From Candidatus Omnitrophota bacterium (lineage in GTDB: Bacteria > Omnitrophota > Gorgyraeia > Gygaellales > Profunditerraquicolaceae), in assembly GCA_023247875.1 (NCBI GenBank), contig JAHFFQ010000088.1, positions 1 through 6,297 on the forward strand: a DNA stretch of 6,297 bases, read 5' to 3'. This document shows, one piece after another, positions 1 to 5,053 of the stretch. Below the pieces are notes generated by a model. It worked only from the letters and a program-made list of their open reading frames with translations. It was not told the origin of the DNA and did not search any database. Numbering within the stretch: the stretch's first letter is position 1; every line of letters begins with the position of its first letter. The translations under genes and the position numbers were made by a program.

Positions 1-948
1 CCGGAAGAGAATCCCCCGGTCCTGCTGCGTAACCCTGCCTGGATCGCCGTGATCAAACCGGTATTTAAATTCCTGGAGATACTGCCAGGTTATCACGAGC
101 TGGATATCAGCTTGCCGTTCCTTGTATTCTTCAGCATCTTCTTCGGAATATTGATCGGCGATGCCGGCTATGGCCTGGTGTATTGTTTGATCACCTTCTT
201 CTTACATCAGCGGGCGCGTAAAAATAAGCAAAAGACCAGCGGGTTTTTTCTCTTTTACATCCTAAGCTTTTGCGCTATTATATGGGGGGTTTGTACGGGG
301 ACCTTTTTTGGGCAGGAGTGGGTTTTAAAAGCAGGGTATAAGCCCTTGATCCCGGCGCTTAATGATGAAAAAAAACTCCAGAGTTTATGTTTTTTTATCG
401 GGGCGCTCCACCTGTCCATCGCGCATATCTGGCGGGCCATACTTAAGTCCCCGTCTTTCAGCGCCTTAGCGGATATCGGCTGGACATGTATTTTGTGGGC
501 CTGTTTTTTCATCGCCAGGGTGCTTATACTGGGGGATAGTTTTCCTTCTTTCGGAAACTGGCTGATTATCGCGGGAATAGCCCTGGTTGTAATTTTTACC
601 AGCCCGCAGAAAAATATCCTTAAAGGCATTGGCCAGGGCTTAGGCGCGTTGGCCTTAAGCCTGATGAATAATTTTACCGACGTGGTTTCATATATCCGTC
701 TTTTCGCGGTGGGCTTAGCCGGGGTAGCTATATCGGATGCGTTTAACGCCATGGCCTCTTCTGCGGGAAACCAGGGCGTATTTGCCCTGATATTGGCGGG
801 TTTTATTCTTTTGGTCGGGCATACCCTTGGAGTTGTGTTGGGACCGGTAGCAGTATTGGTGCATGGTATCAGGCTTAATGTATTGGAATTTTCAGGCCAT
901 GCCAACGTATCCTGGAGCGGGCAAAATTATAGGCCTTTAAAAGATTAA
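1..948 (+). CDS. ntpI: V-type ATP synthase subunit I (subunit a), C-terminal part; 5' end outside window
   Basis: This is the membrane stator subunit of a V/A-type ATPase, which forms the ion half-channels beside the rotating K ring. The frame is open from base 1 and gives 315 residues, so this is the C-terminal membrane half of a protein usually 600-700 residues long; the cytoplasmic N-terminal half lies upstream. The GTG at 49 is an internal codon, not the start, because family-like sequence (PPVLLRNP) continues upstream of it. Family hallmarks are FFGILIGDAGYG (48-58), about seven hydrophobic segments, and SYIRLFAVGLAG (230-241), whose Arg233 (codon 697-699) matches the essential channel arginine of subunit a. 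The tail, VLEFSGH and then a short polar end, is also typical. Subunit K follows 14 bases downstream, so the two form the end of one operon. Family call is firm; the ion is discussed under subunit K. Confidence 0.95.
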   Translation, partial: PEENPPVLLRNPAWIAVIKPVFKFLEILPGYHELDISLPFLVFFSIFFGILIGDAGYGLVYCLITFFLHQRARKNKQKTSGFFLFYILSFCAIIWGVCTGTFFGQEWVLKAGYKPLIPALNDEKKLQSLCFFIGALHLSIAHIWRAILKSPSFSALADIGWTCILWACFFIARVLILGDSFPSFGNWLIIAGIALVVIFTSPQKNILKGIGQGLGALALSLMNNFTDVVSYIRLFAVGLAGVAISDAFNAMASSAGNQGVFALILAGFILLVGHTLGVVLGPVAVLVHGIRLNVLEFSGHANVSWSGQNYRPLKD

Positions 949-950
949 TA

Positions 951-958
951 AGGGGAGG
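951..958 (+). promoter_or_regulatory. Shine-Dalgarno site of ntpK
   Basis: AGGGGAGG lies between the TAA of subunit I and the ATG of subunit K. It is a strong site with a 4-base gap to the start, in line with the large amount of proteolipid needed per complex. Confidence 0.75.
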
Positions 959-962
959 AATT

Positions 963-1421
963 ATGGACAATAATATGCTGATGCAGTTTAAGGATTTAGG
1001 CGCTATTCTGGTGCTTGCCCTTGCCGCGGTGGGTTCCGGATGCGGGGCAGGGGTAGCCGGAATGGCTGCTATCGGTGCCTGGAAGAAAAATTTCGCGCAG
1101 AATAAAGCCGCCTCTTTTATGCTGGTGGTTTTTGTGGCGGCACCGCTTACCCAGACGGTATATGGCATGATCGTTATGCGCCAGTTGATGGAGATAGCCA
1201 ACAAAGGCCTGTTTCTTTGGAGTATCGGGGCTTTTAGCGGCCTGGCCATCGGGCTTTCCGCGTTTTGGCAGGGAAAATGCGCGGCCTGCGCCTGCGATGC
1301 CATGGGTGAGACGGATAAGGGTTTTGGCAACTATCTGGTTGTCTTAGGCATGACCGAAACCGTAGCCTTACTGGTCATGGCATTTACCCTGATGCTCCTT
1401 GGTATAGTCAAAGGAGCCTAA
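963..1421 (+). CDS. ntpK: V-type ATP synthase subunit K (rotor proteolipid, c-ring subunit)
   Basis: This 152-residue membrane protein forms the rotor ring of the V-type ATPase. It has four hydrophobic helices (about 12-36, 49-74, 83-105 and 122-149), i.e. two fused hairpins. The carboxylate is Glu132 in helix 4 (GMTETVALL). Helix 2 carries Gln64 (PLTQTVYG), so there is one ion site per four helices, as in V-type rather than F-type rings. By family knowledge, the E. hirae K ring binds Na+ through L61, T64, Q65, Q110 and E139, with Y68 nearby; here T63, Q64, Y67, Q103 and E132 align, and only the backbone ligand L61 differs (A60). This suggests Na+ coupling (inference). Three cysteines (106, 109, 111) lie at the end of helix 3. 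The start is supported by AGGGGAGG at 951-958, four bases before the ATG. It is probably the last protein gene of the ATPase operon. Confidence 0.95.
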   Translation: MDNNMLMQFKDLGAILVLALAAVGSGCGAGVAGMAAIGAWKKNFAQNKAASFMLVVFVAAPLTQTVYGMIVMRQLMEIANKGLFLWSIGAFSGLAIGLSAFWQGKCAACACDAMGETDKGFGNYLVVLGMTETVALLVMAFTLMLLGIVKGA

Positions 1422-1428
1422 ATTTACG

Positions 1429-1469
1429 GGCGATTAGCTCATCCCCTGGCGAGGGTTTCGCTAATCGTC
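1429..1469 (+). other. Stem-loop downstream of ntpK with left arm identical to the tRNA-Val 5' end
   Basis: CGATTAGC (1431-1438) and GCTAATCG (1460-1467) are perfect inverted repeats; G1430-T1468 (wobble) and G1429-C1469 extend the stem to 10 pairs. An inner helix CCCT (1444-1447)/AGGG (1452-1455) closes a GGCG loop. No T-run follows, so it is not a classical intrinsic terminator. It may be an mRNA 3'-end or processing structure between ntpK and the tRNA. Bases 1428-1441 repeat exactly the first 14 bases of tRNA-Val (1490-1503). Confidence 0.6.
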
Positions 1470-1471
1470 GG

Positions 1472-1477
1472 TATACT
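1472..1477 (+). promoter_or_regulatory. Possible -10 box for tRNA-Val
   Basis: TATACT ends 12 bases before the tRNA 5' end, a usual place for a tRNA promoter -10 element. No convincing -35 box stands 16-18 bases upstream, because that stretch is taken up by the hairpin, so the tRNA may instead be cotranscribed with the ATPase genes. Confidence 0.3.
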
Positions 1478-1489
1478 AACCTGGATTTG

Positions 1490-1566
1490 GGGCGATTAGC
1501 TCAGTTGGTTAGAGCGTCTGATTTACATTCAGAAGGTCAGGGGTTCAACTCCTCTATCGCCCACCA
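1490..1566 (+). tRNA. tRNA-Val (anticodon TAC), CCA encoded
   Basis: A full cloverleaf can be drawn. The acceptor is GGGCGAT (1490-1496) with ATCGCCC (1556-1562), the D-arm is GCTC/GAGC, and the anticodon stem is TCTGA/TCAGA around the loop TTTACAT (1522-1528). The anticodon TAC is at 1524-1526. The T-arm AGGGG/CCTCT surrounds a normal TTCAACT loop. The discriminator A (1563) is followed by an encoded CCA (1564-1566). It reads GUA and, by wobble or modification, other valine codons. Confidence 0.96.
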
Positions 1567-1571
1567 TATTT

Positions 1572-1617
1572 AGCCGGCAATTTCTAGAAAAAACGGAAAT
1601 AACCGGTTGTATTTTTT
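1572..1617 (+). terminator. Probable intrinsic terminator after tRNA-Val
   Basis: AGCCGG (1572-1577) pairs with CCGGTT (1603-1608, one G-T wobble). After a 2x2 internal loop, ATTTC (1580-1584) pairs with GAAAT (1596-1600) around an 11-base A-rich loop. The downstream side runs into TTGTATTTTTT (1607-1617). The internal loop makes it weaker than a textbook terminator. It would end the ATPase/tRNA-Val transcript just before the tRNA-Asp promoter. Confidence 0.5.
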
Positions 1618-1639
1618 GAAATTTTGGATACAATATAAT
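1607..1639 (+). promoter_or_regulatory. Sigma-70-like promoter for tRNA-Asp
   Basis: TTGTAT (1607-1612), a 16-base spacer and TACAAT (1629-1634) make a reasonable -35/-10 pair. An overlapping perfect TATAAT sits at 1634-1639 but lacks a well-spaced -35 box. Either would start transcription about 10-16 bases before the tRNA. The -35 region overlaps the T-run of the preceding terminator. Confidence 0.5.
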
Positions 1640-1656
1640 TCTTTCATAAACTGTTT

Positions 1657-1732
1657 GGGGTCGTAGCTTAGCCTGGTTTAAAGCGCCTCCCTGTCACGGA
1701 GGAGATCGCGAGTCCGAATCTCGTCGGCCCCG
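1657..1732 (+). tRNA. tRNA-Asp (anticodon GTC), no encoded CCA, unusual T-loop
   Basis: The acceptor is GGGGTCG (1657-1663) with CGGCCCC (1725-1731), one T-G wobble. The D-arm is GCTT/AAGC with GG in the loop, and the anticodon stem CCTCC/GGAGG holds the loop CTGTCAC with GTC at 1693-1695. The T-stem is GCGAG/CTCGT and the discriminator is G1732. No CCA follows (TTT), so the tail must be added by nucleotidyltransferase, unlike tRNA-Val next door. The T-loop reads TCCGAAT, with C where nearly all elongator tRNAs have U55 (pseudouridine, contacts G18). All stems are intact, so it is probably functional, but a pseudogene or a sequence error is possible. Confidence 0.9.
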
Positions 1733-1819
1733 TTTATTCAGTTTTTACCTTGAGTTTTCCCGCCGCAGGTGTTACCATAATCTAAGTCTTTAAGCGCAAG
1801 CATCCCAAAATCCGCAAAG
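1733..1819 (+). promoter_or_regulatory. Leader of the porin-like gene with a weak possible promoter
   Basis: TTGAGT (1750-1755) stands 17 bases from TACCAT (1773-1778), or 20 from CATAAT (1776-1781); both pairs are poor fits. No hairpin terminator follows tRNA-Asp, so read-through from its promoter into the porin gene is also possible. No Shine-Dalgarno sequence is visible before the ATG at 1820. Confidence 0.25.
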
Positions 1820-2413
1820 ATGCCAAAGAAAATCTGGCTTTCTTTAATTTTGTGCTTAAGTTTTGCCTATCCGGTATACGGCTATGAACTGTTGAATACC
1901 GAGAATCTTGCGCTGGGATTAGATACCTATCTGCGCGCCGACCTGGTAAGTTTTAAGAATGTGGCAGGCCTGGATAGCCATAATAAAGATGACCATGCTA
2001 ATTACCTGGGGATAGATTACAGTTTTGCTTTTAGCGCGGATTTCAAGGATTCAGGAAACAAATTTTTTATCAAGCTTGAGCGTAACGGGCCTTATGATTA
2101 CGACGCGCCCATCTATATACACAATACGCTGAACACTTCCGGGGGCAGGATTGAGAAATACCAGGGAGTGGAATTGCTTCCGCAGGTTGAAGAATTTTGG
2201 CTTGATTCCAGGACAAGGAACGGGTTGGGCTTTAAGGCCGGGATCTATATTTATGAGGTAGGTAATGGTTTCAGCCTTAACGGAAATTATGAAAATTACG
2301 GGATTACCCTGTATAAAGAGACACAAGATTTGTTCTGGCGCCTTTATTATTGCCGGCCGGACCTGGTTTACAAAAATCATTTAGGCCCGCATATTAAACA
2401 AGAGGCGGAGTAG
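1820..2413 (+). CDS. Porin-like protein, N-terminal portion (as literally encoded)
   Basis: This is the 197-residue product made if the TAG at 2411 stops translation. It begins with a typical Sec signal: MPKK, a hydrophobic core (IWLSLILCLSFAY), and a probable cut after VYG at residue 21. The rest has barrel-like alternation (YSFAFSADF, NKFFIKLERN, FWRLYY) but lacks the C-terminal aromatic strand needed for outer-membrane assembly, so this fragment alone is unlikely to insert and would probably be degraded in the periplasm. The start has no visible Shine-Dalgarno site, but ATG 1820 is the only choice that gives a clean signal peptide. Confidence 0.6.
   Translation: MPKKIWLSLILCLSFAYPVYGYELLNTENLALGLDTYLRADLVSFKNVAGLDSHNKDDHANYLGIDYSFAFSADFKDSGNKFFIKLERNGPYDYDAPIYIHNTLNTSGGRIEKYQGVELLPQVEEFWLDSRTRNGLGFKAGIYIYEVGNGFSLNGNYENYGITLYKETQDLFWRLYYCRPDLVYKNHLGPHIKQEAE
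2411..2413 (+). other. In-frame amber codon inside the porin-like gene
   Basis: The context is GAG TAG GGC CAG. A single base change would restore Gln, Glu, Lys, Trp, Ser, Leu or Tyr. Genome-wide reassignment of TAG is unlikely, because the same gene ends in TAG at 3332-3334 and reading through that codon would fuse it in frame with the next gene (3344). Confidence 0.9.
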
Positions 2414-2503
2414 GGCCAGAAATACGAACCTAACGCGGCCAACTTTTTCTCTACCGATGTTAAGATCACGGCGGGTAAACAGACATTTTGGCCGTATGTA
2501 GGG

Positions 2504-3334
2504 ATGCTGGCGGATTATACATCCAATGGTAAAAGGGATAACCTTTTTGCCGCTCCCATAAAAAGAGATCTGTTGGGGACATTTGGCACTGCCTGGCAGT
2601 TTGAGGGGGAGTCGCTTTCCCTCAAATTAGAGGCAGCGCATAATTTCGGATATGCCAGTAGTGCGGACAGCGATTATAAAGATATCGCGCATACCGGGTA
2701 CATGTTTTATTCCGGATTAGATTATACCCTGGGGAAACTGGTTTCGGAAATGCAATTCCTGCTTTGCTCCGGGAATAAAGTTACTCCGGACATGGCAGGG
2801 GACCCGGAAGCCCTTTATGTCTCGGGAAAAAACCGGGCTTTTAGTTATTTCTCTCCGACCAATATAAACCTGGGGGATGCTATAAGCACCAGCAATGCCA
2901 CCATGCTTCCCATAGTCGCTATGGGCGGCGGTTACGGTATAAATTACGGAGTGCCGCGGCCGACAACATTTTTCGCCGGTGACTTTGAAAACCTGATTAT
3001 GCCTTCAATAGGCTTTGATTATAATTTTACGGATAAGCTAAGTGTTGGTTTGTACGGGTATTACCTGATGGCATTTAACCGTCCGGTAGGGACTTTGGAC
3101 GGTGAGGGTAAATACTTGTCCCGTGAGCTGGGATCTGAGGCGGATCTTTATATTGATTACAAGGTAAGCAGGCATTTGACGGTGGGTTTCCTGGGTGGGT
3201 GTTTTTTCCCGGGCAGGTTTTATAAAGAAAGGCGCGATGATGAGGGCGGAAGCTTGTTCAGCCCTTTTGTGCGCGGGGATGGTCACGCCAGCAATGCGTA
3301 CCAGATCGAATTTTACGCGGAATTAAAATTTTAG
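2504..3334 (+). CDS. Porin-like protein, C-terminal portion
   Basis: This is the downstream half of the interrupted barrel. The coding signal begins at 2414, just after the TAG; the ATG at 2504 is only the first internal methionine and has no ribosome binding site or signal peptide, so it is not a convincing start. The 276 residues contain repeated amphipathic strands (FYSGLDYTLG, PSIGFDYNF, LSVGLYGYYLM, LTVGFLGGCFF), Gly-rich turns and a final AELKF ending in Phe, the outer-membrane assembly signal. Without the upstream half it would stay in the cytoplasm. It is best read as part of the 1820-3334 gene. Confidence 0.55.
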   Translation: MLADYTSNGKRDNLFAAPIKRDLLGTFGTAWQFEGESLSLKLEAAHNFGYASSADSDYKDIAHTGYMFYSGLDYTLGKLVSEMQFLLCSGNKVTPDMAGDPEALYVSGKNRAFSYFSPTNINLGDAISTSNATMLPIVAMGGGYGINYGVPRPTTFFAGDFENLIMPSIGFDYNFTDKLSVGLYGYYLMAFNRPVGTLDGEGKYLSRELGSEADLYIDYKVSRHLTVGFLGGCFFPGRFYKERRDDEGGSLFSPFVRGDGHASNAYQIEFYAELKF

Positions 3335-3338
3335 GAGG
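3333..3338 (+). promoter_or_regulatory. Shine-Dalgarno site overlapping the porin stop codon
   Basis: AGGAGG shares its first two bases with the TAG stop of the porin-like gene and lies 5 bases before the ATG at 3344. The layout suggests that the tRNA-binding gene is cotranscribed, and possibly translationally coupled, with the porin. An upstream nonsense codon could then lower its expression through polarity (inference). Confidence 0.75.
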
Positions 3339-3343
3339 ATAAA

Positions 3344-3664
3344 ATGGCTAGCATTGAGGATTTCAGGAAGATAGAGCTAAGGATCGCCGAGATTAAAGAG
3401 GTGAACGACCATCCGAACGCGGATAAATTATTGGTTTTAACCGTAGATTTGGGTGACCGGCAGAAACAGGTGGTTGCCGGGATCAAAAACTTTTACTCCA
3501 AAGATGAACTTTTAGGAAGGCAGGTGATCCTGGTGGATAATCTGGAGCCTGCGGTTTTGCGGGGAGTAGAAAGCCAGGGTATGATATTAGCCGGCTCGGA
3601 TGACAATATATTAGCGGTTATCACTCCCGAGAAAAAACTTAAATTAGGGAGTGTGGTAAAATGA
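3344..3664 (+). CDS. Stand-alone tRNA-binding protein, methionyl-tRNA synthetase beta-subunit type
   Basis: This 106-residue OB-fold protein belongs to the tRNA_bind family (PF01588), in the group formed by the MetRS C-terminal/beta domain, Aquifex Trbp111 and Arc1p. Hallmarks are FRKIELRIAEI (7-17), HPNADKLLVLTVDLG (23-37), VVAGI and LLGRQVILVDNL, and the signature LRGVESQGMILA near residues 72-83. The motifs are of MetRS-beta type rather than CsaA type. In many bacteria this module is fused to the C-terminus of MetRS, where it dimerizes and improves tRNA binding; here it is a separate gene with no catalytic MetRS domain nearby, so it either serves a truncated MetRS encoded elsewhere or acts as a free tRNA-binding protein. 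The start is fixed by AGGAGG 5 bases upstream. Its stop overlaps the next start (ATGA, 3661-3664). Confidence 0.92.
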   Translation: MASIEDFRKIELRIAEIKEVNDHPNADKLLVLTVDLGDRQKQVVAGIKNFYSKDELLGRQVILVDNLEPAVLRGVESQGMILAGSDDNILAVITPEKKLKLGSVVK

Positions 3665-4170
3665 TCAGGCAATTTGTAGGGCAGGAGTTTTGCCTTAAAT
3701 GCCGTTCTTGCTGCCGCTTCAAAGAAGCAGATTCAGTGTGGAGCCCCTGCTTATTGGATGAAGAGATGCAGGAGCTGGTGGACAGGCCAGGGATACCCGC
3801 AGCCTATATCTCCGCGGACCGGCGTATCCAACCCGTGGCTGATCCCGGAGGCGGGGGATTTATTTGCCCATTCCTTAATAGCGCGGATAGCAAATGCCGC
3901 ATTTACGATCTACGGCCATTTGAATGCCGGCTCTATCCATTCCTGATCAATCTGCGTAAGGGCAAGGTGCTCCTGACTGTTGATCTGAACTGTCCTTATG
4001 TAATCGAAAGAATGAATACCCCGGAAATGCAGGAGTATATTGCCTATATTTCCTCCTACCTTAACTCGCCAAAGCAACTTAAAATGCTTAAAGATAACCC
4101 GCAGGTCATCCAGGCGTATGAAGAGGTAAGGGAGGTCGCCGAATTAAGACTACCCCGTGACCCCGAATAA
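3661..4170 (+). CDS. YkgJ-family cysteine-cluster protein
   Basis: This 169-residue protein has the CxxCxxCC motif of the YkgJ/UPF0153 family (PF03692) at residues 11-18 (CLKCRSCC). The second conserved block is CPFL at Cys69, Cys79 (KCRIYDLRPFECRLYPF) and Cys89, plus Cys111 (NCPY). That gives eight well-placed cysteines, likely to bind a metal, zinc or an Fe-S cluster (family-level inference; no defined enzymatic role is known to me). There is no signal peptide or membrane segment, so it is probably cytoplasmic. The ATG overlaps the preceding TGA by 4 bases, and AGGGAG (3646-3651) gives it its own ribosome site. Members often sit near tRNA or translation genes, which fits here but proves nothing. 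Confidence 0.9.
   Translation: MIRQFVGQEFCLKCRSCCRFKEADSVWSPCLLDEEMQELVDRPGIPAAYISADRRIQPVADPGGGGFICPFLNSADSKCRIYDLRPFECRLYPFLINLRKGKVLLTVDLNCPYVIERMNTPEMQEYIAYISSYLNSPKQLKMLKDNPQVIQAYEEVREVAELRLPRDPE
4128..4136 (+). promoter_or_regulatory. Distant Shine-Dalgarno-like site before the GTG at 4157
   Basis: AAGGGAGGT ends 20 bases before the GTG at 4157, too far for normal use. An in-frame TAA at 4145-4147 rules out any nearer upstream start in that frame. Initiation probably depends on ribosomes finishing the overlapping upstream gene, whose stop is at 4168-4170. Confidence 0.3.
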
Positions 4171-5053
4171 CCTGGATTTAAAAGACCGAAAACTATTTAA
4201 TAAATACCTTGCCCTAGCCAAGCATGAACTGGCGGCCTTTTCATTTTCTAATATCTATATTTGGAAATCCCTCTTTGATATCCGGTGGGTTTTGATCCGG
4301 GAGGCCCTTTGTATATTCTTTCGCGATAAGATCGGCTGTTTTATGTATCTTCCTCCGTTGGGAGAAGAGCCAGATCCCCTGGCTGTAAAGCAGGCCTTTG
4401 AGATCATGGACGTTGTTAATAAGAATAAAGATGTGTCCCGCATTGAGAATGTCGAAGAAAAGGACCTGGCATATTACAGGGCATCGGGTTATTGCTGCAG
4501 TAATAAATATCCGGATTATATTTGTTTACGCAGTGATCTTGAGCTGTTAAGGGGTAATAAATTTAAATCCCAGCGCGCCTCCTGTAATTATTTTATCAAG
4601 CATTATGATTTTGATGTAAGAGGGTTGACTCCGGTTGATAGGAAAGAATGCCTGGATTTATTTAGTTCATGGCTGGATGGCCGTAAGAAGCAGTCTAGCG
4701 ACGATATTTATTGCGGGATGCTTGAGGATAACCGCCAGGTAATCAAAGCAGCACTGGCTGATTACAGGTATCTGGGCTTTGAGGGGATCATCGTTAAGGT
4801 GAATAAACAGGCCAAAGGATTTACATTTGGTTACAGGCTCAACAATGATACATTCTGCGTGCTTTATGAGATAACCGACCTTTCTGTAAAGGGCCTGGCG
4901 CAGGTCATCTTCCGCAAGCTTTGCGCAGGGCTAAAGAGCTATAAATATATTAATATTATGGATGATTCGGGGCTGGATAATCTGCGCAAGGTGAAGCTTG
5001 CTTATAAGCCGTTGCGGAAGATCCCGGCGTATATCGTAACCAGGCATGCATAA
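4157..5053 (+). CDS. DUF2156 / phosphatidylglycerol lysyltransferase C-terminal-like protein (GNAT fold)
   Basis: This 298-residue soluble protein resembles the LPG_synthase_C/DUF2156 family (PF09924), a double GNAT fold that in MprF moves amino acids from aminoacyl-tRNA to membrane lipid. Signatures are LELLRGNKFKSQRASCNYFIKHY (roughly 128-150), matching the family pattern L-x-G-x-K-[FY]-x-x-[KR]-R, a central block near GFTFGYRL (221-228), and the C-terminal YINIMDDSGLDNLRKVKLAYKP (263-284). It lacks the multi-helix membrane domain of MprF, so it is a cytoplasmic stand-alone version, whose acceptor is generally unknown. The start is GTG 4157: an in-frame stop lies only 10 bases upstream and the next ATG is about 60 codons in. 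The GTG overlaps the YkgJ-type gene by 14 bases. A tRNA-binding protein two genes upstream is a suggestive partner, but no link is shown. Confidence 0.82.
   Translation: MTPNNLDLKDRKLFNKYLALAKHELAAFSFSNIYIWKSLFDIRWVLIREALCIFFRDKIGCFMYLPPLGEEPDPLAVKQAFEIMDVVNKNKDVSRIENVEEKDLAYYRASGYCCSNKYPDYICLRSDLELLRGNKFKSQRASCNYFIKHYDFDVRGLTPVDRKECLDLFSSWLDGRKKQSSDDIYCGMLEDNRQVIKAALADYRYLGFEGIIVKVNKQAKGFTFGYRLNNDTFCVLYEITDLSVKGLAQVIFRKLCAGLKSYKYINIMDDSGLDNLRKVKLAYKPLRKIPAYIVTRHA

Larger units (their letters stand above)
1820..3334 (+). pseudogene. Outer-membrane beta-barrel (porin-like) gene interrupted by an in-frame TAG
   Basis: One reading frame runs from the ATG at 1820 to the TAG at 3332-3334, 504 codons, broken only by a TAG at 2411-2413 (codon 198). 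Right after it the frame continues in barrel-like sequence (GQKYEPNAANFF, then VKITAGKQTFWPYVG), so both halves belong to one ancestral protein. Features are a signal peptide (1-21), many short amphipathic aromatic strands with Gly/Asn/Asp turns, and a C-terminal Phe in an alternating last strand (IEFYAELKF), the usual BAM signal. A segment near the end (GSEADLYIDYKVS, then FFPGRFY) recalls alginate-export-like (AlgE) barrels, but this is tentative and the substrate unknown. It is either a recent nonsense mutant, a base-calling error, or a gene with read-through. No frameshift or second stop is present, so decay, if real, is very young. Confidence 0.75.

Noticed and set aside
255..905. 216-codon open frame on the - strand
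   Set aside because: It lies entirely antisense to the strongly conserved subunit I gene, its translation is low-complexity and Pro/Ala/Lys-rich, and it matches no family.
875..1330. 151-codon open frame on the - strand
   Set aside because: It is antisense to the end of subunit I and most of subunit K, which are clear genes; no ribosome site or family features.
1429..1469. The hairpin after ntpK as an intrinsic terminator or a riboswitch
   Set aside because: No T-run follows it and no known riboswitch core is visible; it is kept only as a stem-loop.
1428..1566. Integration site of a mobile element at the tRNA genes
   Set aside because: The repeated segment is the tRNA 5' end rather than the usual 3' end, and no integrase or phage-like gene is in the window.
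2411..3334. TAG reassigned to an amino acid throughout the genome (for example pyrrolysine or Gln)
   Set aside because: The same gene ends in TAG at 3332-3334, directly overlapping a strong Shine-Dalgarno site, and reading through it would fuse two unrelated proteins. Occasional suppression is not excluded.
3344..3664. CsaA-type chaperone
   Set aside because: The NADKLLVLTVDLG and GVESQGMILA blocks fit the MetRS-beta/Trbp111 group better than CsaA.
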